Of a stretch of DNA of 64,000 nt, positions 28,052 to 37,385 are shown piece after piece; position 1 is the first letter of the stretch; each line of letters begins with the position of its first letter. Below the pieces are notes generated by a model. It was given only the letters and a program-made list of their open reading frames with translations, was not told where the DNA came from and did no database searches. The position numbers were made by a program, and so were the translations under genes. The stretch comes from CAVQCT01 sp964371785. Its GTDB lineage: Bacteria > Zixibacteria > MSB-5A5 > GN15 > FEB-12. The stretch covers positions 1-64,000 of the forward strand of contig CAYJOL010000008.1 in the NCBI GenBank assembly GCA_964371785.1, read 5' to 3'.

Positions 28052-28073
28052 GCCCGCCTCATAAGAGGCGGGC
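28052..28073 (-). terminator. Terminator between sppA and pilX
   Basis: Perfect nine-base arms GCCCGCCTC and GAGGCGGGC around an ATAA loop. On the minus strand the following bases are TTTCTTATTTC, so it is mainly the terminator of the pil operon; on the plus strand the tail is poor in T. Confidence 0.8.
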
Positions 28074-28100
28074 CTTGCTGCTAACAGGCGAATCTGGATG

Positions 28101-29729
28101 CTACTCGGCGTATCCGACGTATTCCTGTCTCCATCCGGTGCGCTGGAATACGCGCACCATCGGCGTTTCGGGCGGCAGCTTGGTCGGGTCATCGAGGTCC
28201 GTATCGTAAGCCCAGTTACGGTTCGGCGGTGAGTAGTAAGTGCCGTTCCAAAGACCATTGGCTTGCTGTGAGTACCACAGGCAGACCATGGAACCCGTCC
28301 AGTTGAAGTTGATACCGGACCAAACCTCAAGAAAACGTGGCAGATTCTCAAAACCGCCGTTGTAGTTGGTTGAAGTCGTTTCGGTGTTTCCCGTCATAAT
28401 CGACGCGTTGACAGTCGTCTGGATAGCCACGCGATTACTCTTGGCCAGCGTGCTTTTGGCGTCATCAAAAGCGCTTGACAGGAAGGTCACGGCGTCGGCC
28501 ATAATAGCCGCCGGCTGTTTGTTGACAGAGTTGAAGTTACCCAGCGTATAGACCGGGTTTTCGCTGGCTATCGTCAATGGCGCAGCCAGGGTTGAACCGT
28601 TCTTGATGCGAAGCGCCGAGTTGTCACTGCTGGCGTCGGAGAAGTATATCACGCCGTTGCTGGGCGCGTACCCATTGCTGTACAATTTGGCGACATCGAG
28701 TTCGGTCGCATCAACCCATTTCAGTTCACGACCGTCATAGAACTTGTTTTCAGTTTTCGAGATAATTCCCTTGGTCACCATATCGGCGGTGACATTGGTC
28801 CAGATGCCGGCCACTTTCTTGTAGGCTTGATTATCTACAAACTTAATCGTGGCTTTGCCCTCGTATGAATCCGGATTGCCGGATTCGGGTTCGATCAAAG
28901 CATGCGCATCGCCGGTGGAGCCATTGAGCGGCAGTTCGAGTCGGCCCTGCCCGTGGGCGGAATCCTGGACGCGGCCACTCCATCGAGCCACCGATGAGTC
29001 GTACCAGTACGAGTCCGTCCCTTCGAGCCAGCCTGTGCCTTCTTTCATGGAGGCATAATTCCCGGAGCCGTTCTTGATGAGTACGTCGCCGTTATCCACG
29101 GTACCTGCGCCCTTGCGGCCATGCAGGATATGCCCTGAAGCGGTCACATAGCTGTCCATCTTGAGCGTGCTTCCGGCCTGCAACCACATGTTTCCGTTGC
29201 TGTGTACACGGCCAATCAGGTTCATGTCAGGTCCGGGGGCGATTTCCAGATCATTGCCATAGAAAACAGCGAACTGGTACAACGGCACCAGCGCCATCTC
29301 AAATGCCTGCGTAAGCTGCACCTTACTCTGATCTATCGGGCTGGCGCCGAGCGACGTAATCGTGTATGATTTCACCAGTGCGTGAAGTCCGGCCAGAGTT
29401 CCCGTCGAGAGCACGCGCTGCTGGGCGACGCCGTCATCCACGGTTGAGTACGTGAACGTGCAACCGTTGGCGGTGTCATCGCCCGACGGCATATAAGACG
29501 GAAGCGTTCCGGTGCTGTCGATCGAGGAATGAAGTTCGGCAGCGGCCTGCTCCAATCCCGCCTCGGCCGCGTAAAACGCCCGAGTCTCCTGGAGCTCGTT
29601 GCCGGCTATCGTGACTTCGTCATCCGATGTCGACAGGGCAGCCAGGCCGATCAAAGTCAGCATTCCCACCATGATCAGGGCGATCAGAGTGGCGAAGCCG
29701 CTTTCGGAATGTAATCTAGATCGTTTCAT
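28101..29729 (-). CDS. PilX-like minor pilin with a large C-terminal domain
   Basis: From ATG 29729 the product has 542 residues. Its N-terminus is that of a PilX-type minor pilin: MKRSRLHSESGFATLIALI, with the prepilin cleavage site after SG, a hydrophobic helix and the AFYAAEAGLEQAAAEL stretch. Ordinary PilX proteins are under 200 residues; here about 430 more follow, rich in glycine, asparagine and aromatic residues, which may form an adhesive head. Minor pilins prime pilus assembly and sit at the tip. The start is chosen because the frame extends upstream to 29795 only through residues that would precede the leader. It ends the pilV-pilW-pilW-pilX set. No pilY1, fimT or pilE gene is in the window. 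Confidence 0.82.
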   Translation of the reverse strand: MKRSRLHSESGFATLIALIMVGMLTLIGLAALSTSDDEVTIAGNELQETRAFYAAEAGLEQAAAELHSSIDSTGTLPSYMPSGDDTANGCTFTYSTVDDGVAQQRVLSTGTLAGLHALVKSYTITSLGASPIDQSKVQLTQAFEMALVPLYQFAVFYGNDLEIAPGPDMNLIGRVHSNGNMWLQAGSTLKMDSYVTASGHILHGRKGAGTVDNGDVLIKNGSGNYASMKEGTGWLEGTDSYWYDSSVARWSGRVQDSAHGQGRLELPLNGSTGDAHALIEPESGNPDSYEGKATIKFVDNQAYKKVAGIWTNVTADMVTKGIISKTENKFYDGRELKWVDATELDVAKLYSNGYAPSNGVIYFSDASSDNSALRIKNGSTLAAPLTIASENPVYTLGNFNSVNKQPAAIMADAVTFLSSAFDDAKSTLAKSNRVAIQTTVNASIMTGNTETTSTNYNGGFENLPRFLEVWSGINFNWTGSMVCLWYSQQANGLWNGTYYSPPNRNWAYDTDLDDPTKLPPETPMVRVFQRTGWRQEYVGYAE

Positions 29730-29808
29730 AATTGACCTGCCTTCCAGATCTATATGTTCTTGGCCAATGGCGAACATAAAATTGTCCATATGCAAAATTT
29801 ATCGCGAG

Positions 29809-30621
29809 TTAAATGCCAACATTCCGCAAATACACGGCGGTGGAAAACGTCCGATCCCTGTATGTTTCACTTCCGTTATCGGCCAGTTCGGGAGTATTGG
29901 ATCGCCCGGTTATCTGAATTTCCACATCGCGTACATTCTGTGTTATATCCGGGACATCGAGAAGCTGGCCGCCTTTCATCTGGTACTTGAACTGAAGGTT
30001 GGTGACGTTTTCCGCATAGACCTGCGGTGCCTGGCCCTGCAGTTCCATCATGAGATTCGGATGGTCCGGGTCGGTGGTGTTATCGACATAGAACTTCACT
30101 CGGGTCAGCGCCAGGACGAGGGACTTCTCACCGTACTTACGCGACAGCGCCATCGAATTGTGCAATAGCGTGTTTGTGCCCGTCTGAACGTCGCTGATCT
30201 GGACCCACTCGCCTTCGGCTGAGTCAGCCTCGTACAAGTATATCCAATCCCCCGGGTTGAAACAGGAGACGCTTGAGCCGCATGTCAACTCCGAGGTGGT
30301 GGATGGGGTCGTCAGCGAAAGGAAGGTGTTACAGTTGCTCGCGTTATACGTGAGTACGATCGTGTCCGGATTCGTGTCATACGCCTCCATTGCCTGTAGT
30401 CCTACCGGCAATTCATAGCCGGCCATCCGGATATTCCGCGACAGCTCATCTATTGATGCACGGACACTCTGTTGTATGTCAGTAATATCCTCTTGAACCA
30501 TGTAATTCTTATGCTGTGCTATATATGCCCGAAATATGGCCAGCGTGACCACGCCCATGATGACGAGGGCGATCATGACCTCGATAAAAGAGGTCCCTTT
30601 CTGGTTGTGAATTCTCTGCAT
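29809..30621 (-). CDS. PilW-like minor pilin, copy 2
   Basis: The 270-residue product begins MQRIHNQKGTSFIEVMIALV, a class III prepilin leader with cleavage after KG, followed by a hydrophobic helix and IDELSRNIRMAGYELPVG, the PilW signature. The C-terminal domain ends DRTFSTAVYLRNVGI. It is closely similar over its whole length to the upstream gene at 30743, including GEKSLLxLALTRVKFYxDN-type segments, so the two arose by tandem duplication. PilW helps form the tip complex of the type IV pilus with PilV and PilX. The start is set by homology with the paralogue and by the leader length. Confidence 0.85.
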   Translation of the reverse strand: MQRIHNQKGTSFIEVMIALVIMGVVTLAIFRAYIAQHKNYMVQEDITDIQQSVRASIDELSRNIRMAGYELPVGLQAMEAYDTNPDTIVLTYNASNCNTFLSLTTPSTTSELTCGSSVSCFNPGDWIYLYEADSAEGEWVQISDVQTGTNTLLHNSMALSRKYGEKSLVLALTRVKFYVDNTTDPDHPNLMMELQGQAPQVYAENVTNLQFKYQMKGGQLLDVPDITQNVRDVEIQITGRSNTPELADNGSETYRDRTFSTAVYLRNVGI

Positions 30622-30742
30622 GATTGTCTCTTTTCTACTCCTCTCAACAGAGCCCGGTTTGACCTGTGGTGTCATCGTCAAAATAACCGGTCCACGCGTT
30701 TGCCGTAGACGAGTCTCCTAATTTTCTGCGCAGGTTTGTGCC

Positions 30743-31558
30743 TCAGTCTATGGCTATATTTCGCAGATATACGGCTGTGCTGAATGTCCTGCCGCGGTAT
30801 GACTCAGCTCCATCGTTCGCCAGGTCGGGAGTGTTAGACCGGCCGGTTATATCCAATTCCACGTCGCGTACATTCTGTACGATATCCGGTACGTTGAGCA
30901 GATGTCCGCTCTTCATCATATACCGGAACTGCAGGTCGGTAACATTCTCGGCATAGACCTGAGGGGCCTGACCCTGTAACTGCATCATCAATTTCGGGTG
31001 GTCCGGGTCGGTCGAGTTATCGATATAGAACTTTACCCGGGTCAAAGCCAGGAGCAGCGATTTTTCACCATAACAACGCGAAAGCGTCGTGGTGTTGTGC
31101 TGAACGTGAAGCGCGGCCGCCTGTACCTCGGTAATCTGAAGCCATTCACCGATTGCAGAATCAGCCTCGTAGATGAACACCCACTGACCTTCAGAGAAGC
31201 AGGAGGGGTCAGACCCGACCTTCAGCTCGGCCGATGGCTGTGGCATAGCGGCTGAGAGAAATGTCTTGCAATCAGACGCATTATATATCAGCACGATTGT
31301 ATCAGGATCGGTATCCGAAGCTTCAATCGCCGCGAGTCCAACCGGCAGCCCGTAACCGGCCATACGTATATTTCGAGACAATTCGTCAATCGATGCACGC
31401 ACATTCTGTTGGATTTCGGTAACGTCTTCCTGTATCATGTAGTTCTTATGTTGCGTGACGTACGCCTTGAATACCGACATTGTGACCACACCCATGATAA
31501 CGAGCGCGATCATGACCTCGATAAACGACGTTCCTTTTTGATCCTGTAGCTTTTGCAT
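30743..31558 (-). CDS. PilW-like minor pilin, copy 1
   Basis: The 271-residue product begins MQKLQDQKGTSFIEVMIALV, then IDELSRNIRMAGYGLPVG. It is the first of two tandem PilW paralogues and matches the second over its whole length. The frame also opens with an ATG at 31582 that overlaps the pilV stop (TAATG), which would add eight residues to the leader; conservation with the paralogue favours 31558, while coupling favours 31582. It should be a minor pilin incorporated near the pilus tip. The duplication gives the tip complex two non-identical PilW subunits. Confidence 0.85.
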   Translation of the reverse strand: MQKLQDQKGTSFIEVMIALVIMGVVTMSVFKAYVTQHKNYMIQEDVTEIQQNVRASIDELSRNIRMAGYGLPVGLAAIEASDTDPDTIVLIYNASDCKTFLSAAMPQPSAELKVGSDPSCFSEGQWVFIYEADSAIGEWLQITEVQAAALHVQHNTTTLSRCYGEKSLLLALTRVKFYIDNSTDPDHPKLMMQLQGQAPQVYAENVTDLQFRYMMKSGHLLNVPDIVQNVRDVELDITGRSNTPDLANDGAESYRGRTFSTAVYLRNIAID

Positions 31559-31581
31559 AACCAGCTCACCCGAACTTTCCA

Positions 31582-31956
31582 TTAAAGTGAATCCGTTTTT
31601 ACATACGATGTCATATTGCTCGTTGAAGAATCTCCCTTGATGTCTTCCCAGGTAACCGTGACATCGACTCTTCGCAAATGACTACCGGCGTCCGACACCG
31701 TCCAGGCGCGACTCACGCCCGAGGCCGTATCATTCCCGCTTTCGCTTGAGGATAGATTTGGAATGTTGCGCAACTGCTCCAATTTCTCCTGCATGAGCTG
31801 CGTAGCGATGGTCGTCTTGTTGGACCAATCGTTACCGTCGAGCGCAACCATGGCCATGTTCAAAAGCAGGAGTAATGAGATGCTCAAGATGATCATGGCA
31901 ATCAGCACTTCGAGGATCGTAATGCCGTTCTGGTTTTTGAGTTGTATTTTCTTCAT
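31582..31956 (-). CDS. PilV-like minor pilin
   Basis: The 124-residue product has a class III leader (MKKIQLKNQNGITILEVLIAMI, cleavage after NG, with the conserved glutamate at mature position 5) and a PilV-like body: TTIATQLMQEKLEQLRNIP and RRVDVTVTWEDIKG. PilV is a short minor pilin of the tip complex. It is the first gene of the operon, with AAGGA upstream of ATG 31956, and its stop overlaps the possible start of pilW copy 1. Confidence 0.8.
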   Translation of the reverse strand: MKKIQLKNQNGITILEVLIAMIILSISLLLLLNMAMVALDGNDWSNKTTIATQLMQEKLEQLRNIPNLSSSESGNDTASGVSRAWTVSDAGSHLRRVDVTVTWEDIKGDSSTSNMTSYVKTDSL

Positions 31957-32307
31957 TGAGAAATTCCTTCTTTTATTCGGGCAGGGTAGTGTAAATTGTG
32001 TACCGGGCAGGAAACAAAATCACATCGGGCGGTGTTCAAAGAGACCAAACCGTTAATGGATAATAGATTATAATCACGGGAATTTCCTTCTCGGCGGCTC
32101 GAACAGGGTGGAATGGAAGGTTGGATTGGCTGAAAATCGGCGTTGGGCTATCTTCCCGACCAACAGGATATAGGCTAATTCCCATACTTGGGCCGAAAGA
32201 GTCCGGAAATTCAAGCTAACCTGTTAGACGAAAACAAAATGGGTTGAACCGGATAACACATTCTGGTATACTGGAATTAATTGAACTCATTGCGGGAGAA
32301 ATGAGGC
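31957..32307. other. Divergent regulatory gap between pilV and the acetolactate synthase gene
   Basis: No gene is seen in these 350 bases. On the plus strand a good promoter stands at 32244-32272. On the minus strand the pilV side is AT-rich but shows no consensus pair and no sigma-54 -24/-12 element, although sigma-54 control is common for pilin genes. Confidence 0.5.
32244..32272 (+). promoter_or_regulatory. Sigma-70 promoter for the acetolactate synthase operon
   Basis: TTGAAC at 32244-32249 and TATACT at 32267-32272 with a 17-base spacer. The ATG at 32308 follows after 35 bases, preceded by GGGAGAAATGAGGC. Confidence 0.75.
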
Positions 32308-33957
32308 ATGCCGACTGCATCTGAAGTCTTCGTCAAAGCCCTTGAAAACGAAAATGTGGAATATATCTTCGGCGTCCCCGGCGAAGAGAATATTGATTTT
32401 CTCGAAGCGCTCCGGACATCCAAAATCAAATTCATCCTGACCCGGCACGAGCAGGGAGCAGGGTTCATGGCGGATGTCTATGGCCGGCTGACCGGCAAGG
32501 CGGGAGTCTGTCTTTCCACGATTGGACCGGGCGCAACCAACCTGCTGACGCCAATTGCGGACGCGAATCTTGACCATGCTCCGCTGGTGGCTATAACCGG
32601 CCAGGCCGACACGCTTCGGATGCATAAGGAATCGCACCAGAACATAGATATCGTCTCAATGTTCAAGCCGGTGACCAAATGGAACACCCAGATCGGACGG
32701 CCGGATATTGTTGCCGAGGCGGTACGTAAGGCGTTTAAGCTGGCCGAAGCTGAAAAGCCGGGCGCGACCCATCTCGAATTTCCCGAAAATGTGGCCCAAG
32801 AAGAATGTCTCAAGCCGGAGTATTTTGAAGTACGAAAACTCCGCCGTCCAGCGGCTGACTACAAGGCAGTTGACCAGGCGGTGGCACTAATCAGGAGCGC
32901 CAAAAAACCGTTGATTCTCGCCGGCAACGGCGCTATCCGCAAAAGAGCGACCAAGCAACTTCGCCTGTTCCTCGACAAAACCGGAATGGCTGTCTGTAAT
33001 ACGTTCATGGGAAAGGGTGCGGCAGGTCGCCAGTACGAGTACAACTTGCTTACGATCGGACTGCAGTCCCGTGACCATGTCACTTGCGCATTCGATGAAT
33101 CAGATCTGATTATCGCTATCGGATATGATATCGCCGAATACGCTCCCCACTTCTGGAATCCCGACGGCAAGAAACGAATCATTCACATCGATTTCGAGCC
33201 GGCCGAAGTCGACTACTGGTATCATCCCGAAGTTGAAATCGTGGGGGACATCGCCGGAGCGTTATGGGAATTGAATGAACGGGTCGATGACCAGTTTCCC
33301 AGGGGACTCGGAAAATTCGCGCTCAAGCATCGTCGACGGATCATCGATGAAATCCACGAACACGATAACAGCGCCGACTTTCCGTTCAAACCGCAGAAAG
33401 TGCTTCACGATATTCGGAGCGTGCTTAACGATGATGATATCCTGATCAGTGATGTCGGTGCGCACAAGATGTGGATCGCCCGCATGTATATCGTCCACGA
33501 ACCGAACACCTGCCTGATTTCGAATGGGTTCGCCTCAATGGGAATTGCTCTGCCTGGAGGAATCGCCGCCAAACTCGTGTATCCAAAACGGAATGTGGTG
33601 ACGGTATCCGGCGATGGCGGTTTTTTGATGAATGTTCAGGAGCTGGAAACGGCTGTCCGTTTGAAAACTCCTACCATTAATATGATCTGGAGCGACGGGA
33701 CTTTCGGGCTCATCGAATGGAAGCAGATGAACAAGTTCGGCCACGCGTTCGGCACCCGTTTCGGCAATCCGGACTGGGTCAAGCTGGCTGAGTCGTATGG
33801 TGCGGTCGGTATCCGCGTGCAGAAGAAAGACAATTTGCAAACGGTCCTGAAGAAAGCGCTCAAGAGTAAGAAACCTGTGGTTATCGACTGTCCGGTTGAT
33901 TATACCGAAAATATCAAGTTGACCAAGCGGCTCGGACAGCTCGTCTGTCCCATGTAG
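32308..33957 (+). CDS. alsS: Acetolactate synthase, catabolic AlsS type
   Basis: The 549-residue product is a thiamine-diphosphate enzyme of the AHAS/AlsS family. RHEQGAGFMADVYGRLTGKAG carries the catalytic glutamate and the PYR-domain motif, and SGDGGFLMNVQELETAVR is the ThDP-magnesium motif. The segments IIAIGYDIAEYAPHFWN and VVIDCPVDYTENIKL follow the FAD-independent catabolic AlsS closely in my memory of that family. The reaction joins two pyruvates to give 2-acetolactate and CO2. No regulatory subunit (IlvN) or acetolactate decarboxylase is nearby. Instead an aldehyde dehydrogenase follows by 33 bases, so a different substrate is possible. Confidence 0.82.
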   Translation: MPTASEVFVKALENENVEYIFGVPGEENIDFLEALRTSKIKFILTRHEQGAGFMADVYGRLTGKAGVCLSTIGPGATNLLTPIADANLDHAPLVAITGQADTLRMHKESHQNIDIVSMFKPVTKWNTQIGRPDIVAEAVRKAFKLAEAEKPGATHLEFPENVAQEECLKPEYFEVRKLRRPAADYKAVDQAVALIRSAKKPLILAGNGAIRKRATKQLRLFLDKTGMAVCNTFMGKGAAGRQYEYNLLTIGLQSRDHVTCAFDESDLIIAIGYDIAEYAPHFWNPDGKKRIIHIDFEPAEVDYWYHPEVEIVGDIAGALWELNERVDDQFPRGLGKFALKHRRRIIDEIHEHDNSADFPFKPQKVLHDIRSVLNDDDILISDVGAHKMWIARMYIVHEPNTCLISNGFASMGIALPGGIAAKLVYPKRNVVTVSGDGGFLMNVQELETAVRLKTPTINMIWSDGTFGLIEWKQMNKFGHAFGTRFGNPDWVKLAESYGAVGIRVQKKDNLQTVLKKALKSKKPVVIDCPVDYTENIKLTKRLGQLVCPM

Positions 33958-33990
33958 GCAGGAACAATCTCAAGAACCGGAGTATATATC

Positions 33991-35415
33991 ATGGCGAAGA
34001 ATTATAAAATGTATCTCGGCGGCAAATGGGTCGACCGGAAAGAAAAGATCAGTGTGGTCAATCCGTTCGATGGCGCGACAGTCGGCACGGTGCCATCGGC
34101 ATCGTCAGAGGATTACACCAAAGCTATCGAAATCGCCGACAAGAGCTTCAGCGTCACGCGCGAGTTGCCTTCGTACAAGCGCGAAGAAACCTTGCGCGCC
34201 GTAGCCGCGGGACTTGAAAAGAACGTCGAAGGATTCTCCCGCATGATGAGCATGGAACTGGGCAAGGCATACAAAGATTCCAAAGGCGAAGTCACCCGGG
34301 CGATCGGAGTTTTCCGGGCGGCGGCCGAAGAAGCCAAGCGGATCGGCGGCGATATTCTCGATATGGACTGGAATGCGGGCGCCGAGGGCCGGATGGGTCT
34401 GGTGCGGAGATTTCCGCTTGGCGTTATTGCCGGAATCTCGCCGTTCAATTTTCCGCTCAATCTGGTGGCGCATAAAATCGCACCGGCGATTGCCTCGGGC
34501 AATACCATTGTCCTCAAACCGGCTTCCAAAACGCCGATTATCGCGCTCATGCTTGCGGAGCTTATCGACAAAACCGACCACCCCAGGGGTGCAGTTTCAA
34601 TCCTGCCCGGTTCATCGAAAGCCTCATCGCCCTTGCTCGAAGATGACAGAGTCAAGCTTATTACCTTCACCGGGTCATCCGAAGTCGGCTGGTGGATCAA
34701 GCAACACAGCGGCAAGAAGCGGGTTGTTCTCGAGCTGGGCGGCAACGCCGGCGTCGCGGTTGCCGATGATGCCGACCTGGAATACGCGACCTCGCGGCTG
34801 ATATACGGCGGGTTCGCCTCGGCCGGGCAGTCTTGCATATCGGTTCAGCGGATATTCGTCCACGAAAACGTGTATGACAAGTTTCTCACCATGTTCAAGG
34901 CAAAAGTTAAGAAGCTTAAGGTCGGCAACCCGATGGACAAAGATACGGATATAGGCACGATGGTAGACAAACAGTCGGTTGAGAACACTCTTGAGAACAT
35001 CCGGCTGGCTGTCCGCGACGGTGCCAGGGTCCTTAGCGGAGGCAAGCAGAAGGGGATGGTGCTGGAGCCGACCGTCCTGACCGATGTCACCAGCAAGATG
35101 GATGTCTGCTCGAAGGAAGCATTCGCGCCGCTCGTGGTTGTCTTCAAGTACAGAGACTTCAAGAAAGTCGTCGAAGAAATCAACAACTCAGAGTACGGTC
35201 TACAGGCAGGGATCTTCACCAACCGCATGACGGATGTCTTCTACGCGTTCAAGCATATTGACTGCGGAGGCGTGGTGGTTAACGATGTCCCCACCTACCG
35301 GGCGGACCATCAACCGTATGGCGGTATGAAGAACTCCGGCCTTGGCCGCGAGGGAATCCGGTATACGATCGAGGATATGACCGATATCAAGATCCTGTCG
35401 ATGAATCTCAGATAG
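33991..35415 (+). CDS. Aldehyde dehydrogenase
   Basis: The 474-residue product is an NAD(P)-dependent aldehyde dehydrogenase of standard length. ISPFNFPLNLVAHKIAPA and TGSSEVGWWI are the nucleotide-binding motifs, VLELGGNAG holds the general-base glutamate, and FASAGQSCISVQR the catalytic cysteine. The substrate is not readable; the sequence is closest in style to lactaldehyde, succinate semialdehyde or non-phosphorylating glyceraldehyde-3-phosphate dehydrogenases. It is probably cotranscribed with the acetolactate synthase, with GGAG eight bases before the ATG. The pair would connect an aldehyde oxidation to a ThDP step. Confidence 0.88.
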   Translation: MAKNYKMYLGGKWVDRKEKISVVNPFDGATVGTVPSASSEDYTKAIEIADKSFSVTRELPSYKREETLRAVAAGLEKNVEGFSRMMSMELGKAYKDSKGEVTRAIGVFRAAAEEAKRIGGDILDMDWNAGAEGRMGLVRRFPLGVIAGISPFNFPLNLVAHKIAPAIASGNTIVLKPASKTPIIALMLAELIDKTDHPRGAVSILPGSSKASSPLLEDDRVKLITFTGSSEVGWWIKQHSGKKRVVLELGGNAGVAVADDADLEYATSRLIYGGFASAGQSCISVQRIFVHENVYDKFLTMFKAKVKKLKVGNPMDKDTDIGTMVDKQSVENTLENIRLAVRDGARVLSGGKQKGMVLEPTVLTDVTSKMDVCSKEAFAPLVVVFKYRDFKKVVEEINNSEYGLQAGIFTNRMTDVFYAFKHIDCGGVVVNDVPTYRADHQPYGGMKNSGLGREGIRYTIEDMTDIKILSMNLR

Positions 35416-35497
35416 TACATACAGTCTCACGCAAATAGCGGTGCCGCGGACAAACTCACGGCGCCGCACTATATTCCGGGCAGAAGGAGCTTACATC

Positions 35498-36499
35498 TTG
35501 AACATTCTCTTTATCGGGGGGACCGAATTTGTCGGACGATATATGGTCGAAGCCGCTATTCGAGAGAACCACCAGGTTACACTGTTCACGCGCGGCAATT
35601 CGCATCCCGAGCTGTTTCCTGAAGTAACAAAGCTTCGCGGGGACCGTAACGGACAACTCGACGCTCTCAAGAACAAGACCTGGGATGTAGTGGTCGACAC
35701 TTGCGGATACACACCCTCGGTCGTCCGACAGGCGGCCGAATTGCTCAAGAAGTCGGTCGGCAAATATGTCTTTGTGTCTACAGTTTCGGTCTATGCGGAT
35801 GAGCAGAAAATGACTGTGGTCGAGGATTCACCGCTGAAAGAGACGTCGCAACTTACCGGCGAAGAAGTGACCAAAGACTCCTATGGTCCGCTCAAAGTGC
35901 GATGCGAACAAGTTGTGCAGGATATCTATCCGGATAGCCATCTGATCGTGCGTCCCGGATTCGTTATCGGACCCCATGACCCGACCGATCGATTCACCTA
36001 CTGGGTGCGTCGCTTCGCCACTGAGTCAGCCGTGCTCTGTCCGGACGCCGAGGATCAGCCGATGCAGGTGATCGACACGCGCGATCTGGGCAACTTCACC
36101 GAACGGCTCGTTCGCGACAACGCCACCGGCGCCTTTTCTGTTACCGGACCTGTTGAGCACATAAACTTCAAGCAGATGCTTACCACCTGCCAGAAGGGAA
36201 CCGGGAGCAGAGCCGAGGCGGTATGGGCCGATTATGATTTCCTGCAACTGCGCGGGGTCGTACCAATGCAGGACTTCCCGCTCTGGATGCCTCCAGAATA
36301 CGCGCCTCATCAGCTGCTACGCCAGGATTGCTCGAAAGCGATTGCCGCCGGACTAACCTATCGGCCGCTGGCCGAGTCTGTACATGATACTCTGGCCTGG
36401 GACAGACAGCGATGGGGGAAAGGCGAATTGAAGTCAGGGATGATACGAAGTCGTGAGGAAGAATTGCTGGAGATCCGGCAGGCCGGACGAGTGCGTTAA
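35498..36499 (+). CDS. NAD(P)-binding SDR-family epimerase/reductase
   Basis: From the TTG at 35498 the 333-residue product begins LNILFIGGTEFVGRYMVEAA, a Rossmann fold with GGTEFVG (extended SDR, glycine-rich motif GxxxxxG). Later segments include the VSTVSVYADE stretch and VVIGPHDPTDRFTYWV. The active-site YxxxK is replaced by a DSYGPLKVRCEQ stretch, which still has Y and K in the right order. It resembles isoflavone-reductase-like and nucleotide-sugar epimerase-like proteins. An AAGGAG site stands nine bases before the TTG. It follows the aldehyde dehydrogenase in the same direction and could belong to its operon. Confidence 0.78.
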   Translation: MNILFIGGTEFVGRYMVEAAIRENHQVTLFTRGNSHPELFPEVTKLRGDRNGQLDALKNKTWDVVVDTCGYTPSVVRQAAELLKKSVGKYVFVSTVSVYADEQKMTVVEDSPLKETSQLTGEEVTKDSYGPLKVRCEQVVQDIYPDSHLIVRPGFVIGPHDPTDRFTYWVRRFATESAVLCPDAEDQPMQVIDTRDLGNFTERLVRDNATGAFSVTGPVEHINFKQMLTTCQKGTGSRAEAVWADYDFLQLRGVVPMQDFPLWMPPEYAPHQLLRQDCSKAIAAGLTYRPLAESVHDTLAWDRQRWGKGELKSGMIRSREEELLEIRQAGRVR

Positions 36500-36502
36500 C
36501 AG

Positions 36503-37255
36503 TCAGATGATCGGCAGGATATTGTTGGGGTCGAACTTGACCTTGATCTTGCGTGAGTAGACGGCGTTGGCTTCGGTGTTGGAACTATCCAGATGCTTCA
36601 GCAGGTTTTCACGGCTTACCGCTTTTTGTCTGATCGATGAGTATTCCGAGGCGCCGGTTATCGACATCACGCGAAAACTGGCGCTGACGATCAACCCCAG
36701 CAGGCCCCAGCTTCCCGCAAATATCTTCACGATATCATAACCTGACACCGATTTGAAGCAGACCGACCCCGGTTTGATTATCTCGCCTTCGGGGGTAACA
36801 ATCTCCGCTTGCACGAAATATTTCTTCAAGGGCAGGTCATGACCGTGATGATCCGCGTTCAGCCCGACCGCCAGACTTCCGCCCACCGACCCTACGTACG
36901 GAAGCGAGCTGTGGGGAAGCCAGAGCGCATGGGGCTCGAGATCAAGATTGATTTCTCTGAGCGGATACCCGGCGCCGACCGTGATATAAAAATCATCCGG
37001 CGCCACCTTCAGCAGTTTGTTCAGCCGGTCGGTTCGTACCGAGACCATATCCGTGAACGGCTTGTCTATCGGGTCGATATTGTTGCCGAATCCGGTGATA
37101 AACAACGGCTGTTTGTGCTTGTTGGCCAGCTTGAACAGCCGCGAGGCTTCCTCGGCCGACTCCAGGTGGAAGGTGGCCACACTTTTCTGGTAGGTCAGCC
37201 GGTCATCGGGAAACTCGCCTTTGATAACCGCAATGAATTTTTCAGGTCCTGCCAT
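36503..37255 (-). CDS. FAD-binding oxidoreductase domain protein (GlcD/GlcE-like)
   Basis: The 250-residue product is a single FAD-binding domain (PCMH type): LYKSVATFHLESAEEAS-like opening (YQKSVATFHLESAEEA), GFGNNIDP, then LWLPHSSLPYVGSVGGSLAVGLNADHHG, the segment that contacts the FAD pyrophosphate, and KSVSGYDIVKIFAGSWGLLGLI. It is close in pattern to the GlcD/GlcE subunits of glycolate oxidase but lacks the C-terminal FAD-linked oxidase cap and iron-sulphur partners. It could be a subunit or a simplified enzyme. It is convergent with the SDR gene (three bases apart). Confidence 0.75.
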   Translation of the reverse strand: MAGPEKFIAVIKGEFPDDRLTYQKSVATFHLESAEEASRLFKLANKHKQPLFITGFGNNIDPIDKPFTDMVSVRTDRLNKLLKVAPDDFYITVGAGYPLREINLDLEPHALWLPHSSLPYVGSVGGSLAVGLNADHHGHDLPLKKYFVQAEIVTPEGEIIKPGSVCFKSVSGYDIVKIFAGSWGLLGLIVSASFRVMSITGASEYSSIRQKAVSRENLLKHLDSSNTEANAVYSRKIKVKFDPNNILPII

Positions 37256-37385
37256 GCCGCCAAGATATGTATTTTGAGCGCGAAGTCAACGGTAGGTTTC
37301 ACGACTTAGGTTGACATCTTTCTGAGTGTGAACATCAGGATTCATTGCTGCAGCTCATGTCAAAGTCAACGATGCCATAGCCCTC

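Noticed and set aside
36503..37255. FAD-binding protein as a truncated pseudogene
   Set aside because: It is short for GlcD but the domain is complete from the PCMH start to a clean stop, with no frameshifted continuation visible downstream; kept as an intact gene.
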